Assembly: GCF_012935715.1 (NCBI RefSeq)
Contig: NZ_CP052860.1
Coordinates: 1,116,001-1,180,000 of the forward strand
Direction: 5' to 3'
DNA: 64,000 nucleotides
From: Pseudomonas sp. ADAK13
Lineage (GTDB): Bacteria; Pseudomonadota; Gammaproteobacteria; Pseudomonadales; Pseudomonadaceae
Both the position numbers and the translations under genes were made by a program. The stretch's first letter is position 1, and every line of letters begins with the position of its first letter. The notes under the pieces were generated by a model. The model did no database searches. It was not told the DNA's origin and worked only from the letters and a program-made list of their open reading frames with translations. This document shows positions 57,743-64,000 of this stretch, one piece after another.

Positions 57743-59152
57743 TCACTGCTTTTCGAGAGCAATCACACCCTGCACCCAGAAGCGTGGCTGCAGGTGCCCG
57801 TTGCTCAGGGTCATGTAGTGCTCGCTACGCTCCGTGAGGCGGGGCACGTCACGAATCGCGACAAACACCAGCAGGCCGACGGCCACGATACTCGCCGCGA
57901 TCCAGGTCTTGTACAACATCGGCGCCTGGGCGACCGGTGGAGTTCTCCATACATGCAATGCCATCAGCCATCCGGCCACCAGCGCCAGCCAGAGTTGCGA
58001 AACCGGCATCACGATCACCCCATCCACCTGGGCCTGGGTCAGCGCACCAATCAGCGAGGCAAACAGGCACAGCCGCAGCAGATCCACGGGCGCCAACGAC
58101 AACGCACGTTCACGCAATACGCCCACGGTTGCCCAACCCGCCCACGCAACCAGCGCGATCACACACAGCGTCGACGGCACGCCCCATTCGCTGGCCCACT
58201 GCAGAACCGCCTGGTGAGGGTGAGCGGCAATGTCGTTGGCAATATCGGCGAAATGCATCGGCCCGAAGCCCAGCAAAGGACGCTCAAGAATCATGTTCCA
58301 GGCTTGCCACCAGATGGGCCCACGCCCTGACAAACTGGTCGTCAGGCGGTCTACGGCACCGTTGGAAATTTCAATCCCCAAGTAACCTGCCAACACGGTG
58401 AACATCAACCAATACAACAACAAGCCGCAGGCCAGCGCCGCCAACTGCCAGGCCAGCCAGCGCCGCCCCGGCGCCCCCAAAAACACCAGCAAGGAGCCGG
58501 CAGCTCCCATACCGAGCCACGTGCCACGGGTACCGCCGCTGATCGCAATCAGCCACCAGACACAGAGCAGCATAAACACCATTGCCCGCGCAGTACGCGA
58601 GACAGTTGAAAGCAGCAAGGGAAGCGCCAGCAGCGGCAGGGTGAAGGTCTGGAACTGACCATAGAAGCGCTTGTTGGAGAATCCGGACAGCAGCAAATCG
58701 GTGTTCAGTGCCGTTTCACCGCTGGTAAACGCGAGGAAGCCGGCATACAGGTACTGAATGCTTTTGATCAGGCACAGCAGCAATACGAACAGGATCAGGA
58801 CGCGGTCCAGGGATTCATCGCCATTGCCCCTGACCCGACTGAAAGCAACGGCGATGGCACCGCAACTGATGGCCATCGCCAGTTCGGTCAAGGCCCAGAC
58901 TGGCTGATGGGCCAACACTGCAGACACCAGCCCCATCCCCCCAATCAGCGCCACCCCGAGCGCTGTCGGCCTATCGACGCATTGCTTTGCCCGTGGTGAG
59001 CTAAGCCCATACACCACCGCACACAGCGCCACCGATATCTGCACCACACGTTGCCAGTCGTGGCTGCTGAAAGGCGCGCAAATCGCCAGCGTCAGCAAAC
59101 ACATCACCAGCACAAGGAACGTGCTCCCCCGCAACTGTACGGACAACGTCAT
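57743..59152 (-). CDS. Pilin glycosylation ligase/O-antigen ligase-like membrane protein (TfpO/PilO type)
   Basis: 469 residues with about 11-12 hydrophobic helices (STFLVLVMCLLTLAICAPF, YLYAGFLAFTSG, LACGLLLYWLMFTVLAGYLG). A central WaaL/Wzy_C-type periplasmic region contains GLGPMHFADIANDIAAHPHQ. Family members attach an O-antigen unit to pilin (PilO/TfpO) or polymerise it. Placement directly after pilA on the same strand strongly supports a pilin oligosaccharyltransferase role (inference). The ATG at 59152 has AGAGG six bases upstream; 86 bases separate it from the pilA stop. Confidence 0.82.
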   Translation of the reverse strand: MTLSVQLRGSTFLVLVMCLLTLAICAPFSSHDWQRVVQISVALCAVVYGLSSPRAKQCVDRPTALGVALIGGMGLVSAVLAHQPVWALTELAMAISCGAIAVAFSRVRGNGDESLDRVLILFVLLLCLIKSIQYLYAGFLAFTSGETALNTDLLLSGFSNKRFYGQFQTFTLPLLALPLLLSTVSRTARAMVFMLLCVWWLIAISGGTRGTWLGMGAAGSLLVFLGAPGRRWLAWQLAALACGLLLYWLMFTVLAGYLGIEISNGAVDRLTTSLSGRGPIWWQAWNMILERPLLGFGPMHFADIANDIAAHPHQAVLQWASEWGVPSTLCVIALVAWAGWATVGVLRERALSLAPVDLLRLCLFASLIGALTQAQVDGVIVMPVSQLWLALVAGWLMALHVWRTPPVAQAPMLYKTWIAASIVAVGLLVFVAIRDVPRLTERSEHYMTLSNGHLQPRFWVQGVIALEKQ

Positions 59153-59238
59153 CGGCAACCTCTACTTCCTTGTGGCGCATAGGGAGCGGTTTACACACAC
59201 GCTCTCCCTTGTTGCGTAAACAGTAGACGACCTTGCTA

Positions 59239-59652
59239 TCAGGCGCCGCCGGAGGCACAACCTTTGGCAGCGAATGAGTCTTCTACCGTGGTGGTGCACT
59301 TCCAGCCGGTCGTGGCGCTACGGGTCAAGGTGATGCTCTTGCCCAGGACCGGCGCGGGCGCGTCGAGGATTTCGCAGGCAATCGTACCCGCGCCCGTGGC
59401 GACGTCACCGGTAACATCAATCTTGCAGTTGGCCGTGGGGCTGGTCCCGCCAATCAACGCCAGGGTTGGCGGCGTGCCTTGGTTCAGCGTGTCTTCAAAG
59501 CCCGCCTTCAGCGCGGAGATTTCAGCCAGCCCAGCGGTGAACTTGGCCTTGGCCTGGTGCTTGGTGTACATGGGCAGGCCGATGGTGGCCAAAATGCCGA
59601 TGATCGCCACGACGATCAACAACTCGATCAAGGTAAAGCCTTTCTGACGCAT
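59239..59652 (-). CDS. pilA: Type IV major pilin PilA
   Basis: 137-residue prepilin. The leader MRQKG is cut by PilD before FTLIELLIVVAIIGI, with the conserved E5 of the mature chain. After the N-terminal helix comes a globular head with a C-terminal disulfide loop (WKCTTTVEDSFAAKGC, 12 residues between cysteines). It ends CASGGA. The pilus is probably glycosylated by the adjacent ligase. The ATG at 59652 is the only start giving a short leader. Divergent from pilC. Confidence 0.93.
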   Translation of the reverse strand: MRQKGFTLIELLIVVAIIGILATIGLPMYTKHQAKAKFTAGLAEISALKAGFEDTLNQGTPPTLALIGGTSPTANCKIDVTGDVATGAGTIACEILDAPAPVLGKSITLTRSATTGWKCTTTVEDSFAAKGCASGGA

Positions 59653-59852
59653 CACATTCACTCTCCAGAATAAAACCTGTCGCAGGCGCATCCTGCACCC
59701 CGTCTCGGTAACCGCGCCAGTGTACTCACCCCCGCGCAACCAATCCTGCACAAGACGCACAAACTGACATTTTTTCGCTGAAGACGCCCCTGCCCGAATC
59801 CGTCACCTGACTAAGCTATAAATCTTCCACTGTCTGTGTGCGGAACTGCGAA

Positions 59853-61061
59853 ATGAATGATGTTTCAGCGATCTATGCCTGGGAAGGCGTCAACCGCAAA
59901 GGGCGCAAAGTGTCTGGGGAAACCAGCGGCCATAATCCTGCGTTGATCAAGGCGCTATTGCGCCAACAAGGGATCAGCCCCGGGCGTGTACGGAAAAAAT
60001 TCACCGGCTGGCCGAGCCTGGCTACGCCAGTCAAGCCGGCAGAGATCGCCCTCTTCACTCGCCAACTGGCAACGCTGCTAAAGGCCGGCATCGCGCTTTT
60101 GCAGGCACTGGACATCATCGCCGAAGGCGTCGATAACCCGCACCTGCGTGCCCTGGTTCAGGGCTTGAAACAGGAGATCGCCGCCGGCAGCAGCCTGACC
60201 GCCGCCTTGCAGAAACAGCCACGTTACTTCGATGAGCTGTACTGCAACCTGATTGCAGCGGGTGAGCAGGCGGGCGCACTCGAGGCACTGCTGGAACGGG
60301 TCGCCATTCACCTGGAAAAAAGCCAACAGTTGAAAGCCAAAATCAAAAAGGCCATGACCTATCCCATGACCGTTCTGGCAGTCACCACCCTGGTCAGTGC
60401 GATCTTGCTGATTCACGTCGTGCCGCAGTTCCAGGGGCTGTTTGCCGGCGTCGATGCCGAGTTGCCGGGCTTTACCCTCGGGGTCATCAGCCTGTCGGAG
60501 TTCATGCGGCATAACGGCTGGGTGCTGATCCTGGTCGCTGGCACCAGTTTTTCGGGCCTGCGCAAAGCCTATCGCTCATCGACAGGCTTTCGTCACTGGC
60601 TCGATGCCAGTTTGTTGAAAGCACCCGTGGCAGGCACACTGCTGAAAAAATCGGCGGTCGCCCGCTACGCCCGCACGCTCTCGACGACCTTTGCTGCGGG
60701 CGTACCGCTGGTGCAAGCACTGGATTCAGTGGCAGGCGCCACGGGGAATGGGCTGTTCAAACAGGCAATCAATCGTATGCGCCACGACGTATCAACCGGA
60801 ACCCAACTGAATGAATCCATGGCTGTCAGCGGCCTGTTTCCCGGCATGGCGATCCAGATGACCGCCATCGGCGAGGAGTCGGGCACGCTCGACCATATGC
60901 TGGAAAAAGTCGCCAGCCATTACGAGGCAGACGTCGACCACCTGGTGGACAACCTCACCAGCCTGATGGAGCCGCTGATCATGGTGGTACTGGGGGGCAT
61001 CGTCGGGGCTTTGGTGCTCGCCATGTACCTGCCGATCTTTCAGCTCGGTACGGCCTTTTGA
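59853..61061 (+). CDS. pilC: Type IV pilus inner-membrane platform protein PilC
   Basis: 402 residues with two GspF-type domains. Features are LFTRQLATLLKAGIALLQAL, GGIVGALVLAMYLPIFQLG as the C-terminal helix, and TMTYPMTVLAVTTLV-like (residues around 170) between. The platform couples the assembly ATPase to the pilus. The ATG at 59853 (MNDVSAIYAW) is preferred over an upstream GTG at 59838; neither has a strong Shine-Dalgarno. Immediately upstream lies only a 200-base gap to pilA, and no pilB is present. The stop overlaps the pilD start. Confidence 0.92.
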   Translation: MNDVSAIYAWEGVNRKGRKVSGETSGHNPALIKALLRQQGISPGRVRKKFTGWPSLATPVKPAEIALFTRQLATLLKAGIALLQALDIIAEGVDNPHLRALVQGLKQEIAAGSSLTAALQKQPRYFDELYCNLIAAGEQAGALEALLERVAIHLEKSQQLKAKIKKAMTYPMTVLAVTTLVSAILLIHVVPQFQGLFAGVDAELPGFTLGVISLSEFMRHNGWVLILVAGTSFSGLRKAYRSSTGFRHWLDASLLKAPVAGTLLKKSAVARYARTLSTTFAAGVPLVQALDSVAGATGNGLFKQAINRMRHDVSTGTQLNESMAVSGLFPGMAIQMTAIGEESGTLDHMLEKVASHYEADVDHLVDNLTSLMEPLIMVVLGGIVGALVLAMYLPIFQLGTAF

Positions 61062-61936
61062 GCACGCCACTGACTGAAATACTTGTTTATCAGCCCTGGG
61101 TGTTTGTATCAGGCGCACTGGTGCTGGGGCTTATTGTCGGCAGCTTTATGAACGTGCTGGTGTGGCGCCTGCCAAAGATGCTGGAGCGTGAATGGCGAGC
61201 CCAGGCCCATGAAGTCCTTGGCCTTCCCGCCGAGCCCGCTGCCGCCCCCTATAACCTGATGCGGCCCAACTCCTGCTGCCCGAACTGCAGCCACCCGATT
61301 CGCCCCCGGGAGAATATTCCGCTCGTCAGCTATTTGCTGCTCAGGGGGCGCTGCTCAAGTTGCCATCAACCTATCGGCGTGCGGTACCCCTTCACCGAAT
61401 TGGCGTGCGGGTTGATCTCTGCGGTTGTCGCCTGGCATTTCGGTTTTGGCTGGGCAGCCGGTGCGGTGATGGTGTTGAGTTGGGGACTGCTGGCGATGAG
61501 CCTGATCGATGTCGATCACCAACTGCTGCCGGACGCGCTGGTGCTGCCGTTGCTGTGGATGGGGCTGATCCTCAACAGTGTTGGCGTTTTTGTGTCATTG
61601 CCCGATGCGCTCTGGGGTGCGGTAGCCGGCTACACGAGCCTGTGGTCGGTGTTCTGGTTGTTCAAGCTGATTACCGGCAAGGACGGTATGGGTTACGGTG
61701 ATTTCAAGTTACTCGCAATGCTCGGCGCCTGGGGCGGCTGGCAAATTCTGCCGATGACGCTGTTGCTGTCATCCCTGGTGGGCGTGATCGGTGGCCTGGT
61801 TCTATTGCGCCTGCGCAAAGCCCAAGCCTCCACTCCAATGCCTTTTGGTCCGTATCTGGCAATTGCCGGCTGGATTGCATTGCTCTGGGGTGGTCAAATA
61901 ACCGACTTCTATTTGCAGTCTGTCGGTTTCAGATGA
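61058..61936 (+). CDS. pilD: Type IV prepilin peptidase/N-methyltransferase PilD
   Basis: 292 residues; aspartic protease that cleaves and methylates PilA and type II pseudopilins. The cytoplasmic loop contains the two CxxC pairs ([10 protein letters not shown] and GRCSSCHQP). The catalytic aspartates are in [11 protein letters not shown] and [10 protein letters not shown]. Seven to eight helices. TTG start overlapping the pilC stop (TTGA), so it is translationally coupled. The stop overlaps coaE by four bases. Confidence 0.95.
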   Translation: MSTPLTEILVYQPWVFVSGALVLGLIVGSFMNVLVWRLPKMLEREWRAQAHEVLGLPAEPAAAPYNLMRPNSCCPNCSHPIRPRENIPLVSYLLLRGRCSSCHQPIGVRYPFTELACGLISAVVAWHFGFGWAAGAVMVLSWGLLAMSLIDVDHQLLPDALVLPLLWMGLILNSVGVFVSLPDALWGAVAGYTSLWSVFWLFKLITGKDGMGYGDFKLLAMLGAWGGWQILPMTLLLSSLVGVIGGLVLLRLRKAQASTPMPFGPYLAIAGWIALLWGGQITDFYLQSVGFR

Positions 61937-62556
61937 CCACTTCTGTTGCAACACCCTGGATTCTCGGCCTCACTGGCGGTATCGGCAGTGGCAAAAGCGC
62001 GGCAGCCGAACACTTCGTACGGCTTGGCGTGGACCTGATTGACGCCGACCACGCCGCGCGCTGGGTAGTCGAGCCCGGGCGCCCTGCCCTGGCGCAGATT
62101 GCCGAGCATTTCGGGGCGAGCGTGCTACAGCCTGACGGGCAACTGAACCGTGGGGCGCTGCGCAAGCTGATCTTCGAAGTGCCTGACGAACGCCGTTGGC
62201 TGGAGGCGTTGCTGCACCCGCTGATCACCGAAGAGATTCGCAGCCACCTGGCGCGCGCCCAATCGCCTTACGCGATCCTGGTGTCACCGTTGCTGATCGA
62301 GTCCGGCCAGTACACCATGACCCAGCGCGTGCTGGTGATCGACGTGCCGCAATCGTTGCAGATTCAGCGTACCCTGCAGCGCGACGGCATCAGCGAAGAG
62401 CAGGTGCAGGCGATTCTCAAGGCCCAGGCCACCCGTGAAGACCGCCTGCGCCACGCCGATGACGTGCTGGTCAATGACCAGGACCTGGCCCGGCTGCATG
62501 CCGAGGTCGAGCGACTGCACCACTTTTACCTTACTTTGCGTGGAGGCCGATCATGA
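61933..62556 (+). CDS. coaE: Dephospho-CoA kinase
   Basis: 207 residues; last step of coenzyme A synthesis. P-loop [11 protein letters not shown] is near residues 11-21, followed by [16 protein letters not shown] and [10 protein letters not shown]. Start ATGA overlap with pilD and stop overlap with yacG (four bases each) mark a tight operon pilC-pilD-coaE-yacG. Confidence 0.96.
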   Translation: MTTSVATPWILGLTGGIGSGKSAAAEHFVRLGVDLIDADHAARWVVEPGRPALAQIAEHFGASVLQPDGQLNRGALRKLIFEVPDERRWLEALLHPLITEEIRSHLARAQSPYAILVSPLLIESGQYTMTQRVLVIDVPQSLQIQRTLQRDGISEEQVQAILKAQATREDRLRHADDVLVNDQDLARLHAEVERLHHFYLTLRGGRS

Positions 62557-62753
62557 GCCAACCCTTGACCGTCGAATGCCCAACCTGCGGTGCACCCGTG
62601 GAATGGAAAGCGACCAACCCCAACCGCCCGTTTTGCTCGGACCGCTGCAAACTGATCGATCTGGGCGCCTGGGCGTCGGAAGAACACAAGATCCCGGTCA
62701 GCCCGGACGCCGAAGACGAACTGTTCTCCGAAGACTTTCAGCCCAAACACTAA
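62553..62753 (+). CDS. yacG: DNA gyrase inhibitor YacG
   Basis: 66 residues with a four-cysteine zinc site: VECPTCGAP and [12 protein letters not shown]. The C-terminal acidic tail ends DFQPKH. YacG binds GyrB and blocks DNA binding. The stop overlaps the convergent gene end by four bases. Confidence 0.94.
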   Translation: MSQPLTVECPTCGAPVEWKATNPNRPFCSDRCKLIDLGAWASEEHKIPVSPDAEDELFSEDFQPKH

Positions 62754-62965
62754 GGCCGCATAAAGCCATAGTCCTGCTGGTCGTCGAGATTCTCTGCAAG
62801 GTATTGCAGCTCGTCGGCCAGGTCTTCAAAACTGCGCACGCCCTTGCTCTGCTGCACCACCGCACTGAGCATGGCGCGCAGGGTCAAGCCCGGGTCAAAG
62901 CCGATTTCCTGCGCCGCGTCCTGGCTTCTGCGTAACTCCTGCCGCGCCCACTCGTACACACTCAT
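62750..62965 (-). CDS. Small conserved hypothetical protein
   Basis: 71 residues, helical, no signal: [21 protein letters not shown] is the start and the acidic end is [18 protein letters not shown] is present nine bases before the ATG. It is adjacent to yacG in P. aeruginosa as well, so conserved context supports a real gene. No function assigned. Confidence 0.75.
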   Translation of the reverse strand: MSVYEWARQELRRSQDAAQEIGFDPGLTLRAMLSAVVQQSKGVRSFEDLADELQYLAENLDDQQDYGFMRP

Positions 62966-63030
62966 GATTCCGTGCTCCTGGAAATTTTGCAGAGCATGCG
63001 ACCACTTGCGCGTGCAGGATTTGACGTGGA

Positions 63031-63720
63031 TCAAGGCCGTGGATCGTCATCCTTCCAGGGCGCCGAGAGGTAGCGGGTGCGGTTGAATGTCTCCAGCCAC
63101 TCCGGGCAGAACACCACCAGGGCGCTGATCACCATGCCGTTGATAAAGGCCTCGGGAAAAATGATCAGCCACAAATAGCCGACAAAATCCTCGATCCACT
63201 CCGGCATCGCAAAACGGCCGTCGAACCACAACAACCCCAGGCCCACCAGCAGGCACAACAAGGCCGACAGTGCGGCCGCGAAAAATCCCGAGCAGAAGAT
63301 ATACACAAAGGGATTGCGCGGCTTCGCCCGCTCCACCAGCAGCGCACAGCCTTCGGTGACCAGTACCGGCAACAGGATCAGCAGCATGCCATTGACGCCC
63401 ACGGCGGCCAGATCCTGGCGGCCGAGCAACACCAGGCCGAGCTGTGCGGCCAAGCCACCGACGATCGCCAGGGGCCAATCGAGCAGCAAGGTCACGGCGG
63501 TCATGCCGATGAAGTGGTAGGACACCCCCGTGTCGAAATCCCGGCGTACCAGCCACAACATAAACAGCGCGAACACCGTGCCAAACAGCAAATGCTGGCG
63601 CCGTCGGTCAGCAAACAGCTCGACCCATGGCGAACGCAGGAGCGCCCACATCACCACCGGCGCGTACAGCAGCCAGCCGATGCTGAGCGTTTCCGGCGCC
63701 AGCACCGCGGCGCTGATCAC
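63031..63720 (-). CDS. CbiM-like energy-coupling-factor permease protein
   Basis: 229 residues with about six membrane helices. The SYHFIGMTAVTLLLDWPLAI segment carries the conserved H and G of the CbiM/NikM family, and LLLILLPVLVTEGCALLVERA is a later helix. In CbiM and NikM the metal site uses the protein N-terminal amine with an early histidine (MHI...), but here the start is MISAAVLAPET, so metal binding is doubtful. GTG start overlapping the preceding gene's stop. No CbiN/CbiQ/CbiO partner is visible. Confidence 0.7.
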   Translation of the reverse strand: MISAAVLAPETLSIGWLLYAPVVMWALLRSPWVELFADRRRQHLLFGTVFALFMLWLVRRDFDTGVSYHFIGMTAVTLLLDWPLAIVGGLAAQLGLVLLGRQDLAAVGVNGMLLILLPVLVTEGCALLVERAKPRNPFVYIFCSGFFAAALSALLCLLVGLGLLWFDGRFAMPEWIEDFVGYLWLIIFPEAFINGMVISALVVFCPEWLETFNRTRYLSAPWKDDDPRP

Positions 63721-64000
63721 GGCTGCACCTGCTCCAGGGCCTGGCGCAACTCAGCGGCGGAGTCGTATTCATGCTGTGCCACCAGCTTGCCGTGATCCAG
63801 TTGCAGCCACAGTACTTTATCCACAGCCGCCGGATAGCGCGGGCTTATACGCGCATCGCGATCAAGCATGACCCGATAGTTGTAGGCCTGCATGGCCGGC
63901 ACCGCGAACATCTTCGCAATGAGCCGCGGCATGCGCTGGATATCGGCGAGAAACACCGTATGTCGCGCCTCCAGATAGCCCTTGGGCTGCCCTTGCAGCG
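63717..64000 (-). CDS. Conserved hypothetical protein, N-terminus outside the window
   Basis: The frame stays open to the window end (LQGQPKGYLEARHTVFLADI...). The visible 93 residues end ELRQALEQVQP. I cannot name the family. Four-base overlap with the CbiM-like gene downstream suggests a two-gene operon. Confidence 0.6.
   Translation of the reverse strand, partial: LQGQPKGYLEARHTVFLADIQRMPRLIAKMFAVPAMQAYNYRVMLDRDARISPRYPAAVDKVLWLQLDHGKLVAQHEYDSAAELRQALEQVQP

Overview
The window is a chromosomal segment of a Pseudomonas, most probably a member of the P. fluorescens group. The evidence is high GC with strong codon bias, several REPIN palindromes of the two types common in that group, and gene order that follows the P. 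aeruginosa PA4493-PA4532 region from memory (roxRS, a SIMPL-domain gene, the dpp/opdP cluster, prfC-like housekeeping genes, piuABC, speC, ampDE, nadC, pil, coaE, yacG).

Layout. 1-4693: the end of a GlxA-type AraC regulator, then zapE, trpS and a small hydrolase on the minus strand, then zapG. 4694-5621: no gene; the space is an imperfect inverted repeat of about 830 bp with a REPIN in its centre. 5622-10178: an SbmA/YddA-like ABC exporter, the RoxS/RoxR redox two-component pair and a periplasmic SIMPL protein. 10236-13450: an AT-richer accessory island holding one 933-residue gene. 13483-26083: dipeptide uptake, with four substrate-binding proteins, an OprD-family porin and the DppBCDF transporter. 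26197-28224: a small acidic exported protein and release factor 3. 28556-32006: a four-gene glycine betaine/choline ABC importer. 32518-40339: ornithine decarboxylase and the iron-uptake cluster (Sel1-repeat protein, PiuC, PiuA, PepSY-flavoreductase). 40412-49580: PhoD, the fructose PTS (fruA, fruK, fruB) divergent from fruR, and tatD. 49527-57012: a zinc-ribbon membrane protein, a chemoreceptor, ampE/ampD, a DUF1631 protein and nadC. 57189-64000: a DUF6388 gene, tRNA-Thr(CGT), a pilin-glycosylation ligase, pilA, pilC, pilD, coaE, yacG and three poorly known genes.

The most interesting element is the 10236-13450 island. The 933-residue gene is preceded by an exact match to the HrpL-dependent hrp box, GGAACC-N16-CCAC-N2-A (10383-10411). 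Its first 50 residues fit the published composition rules for type III secreted effectors, it has its own terminator, and it sits as an insertion between genes that are neighbours in the reference order. I do not recognise it as a named effector family and propose it as a candidate undescribed type III effector or toxin. No secretion apparatus, chaperone or hrpL lies in this window, so the claim depends on the rest of the genome.

Other points: a perfect 12-base FruR operator between fruB and fruR; a Fur-like site upstream of piuC; a terminator-like hairpin in the long leader of the ornithine decarboxylase gene; and a pil locus with pilA, pilC and pilD but no pilB between pilA and pilC.
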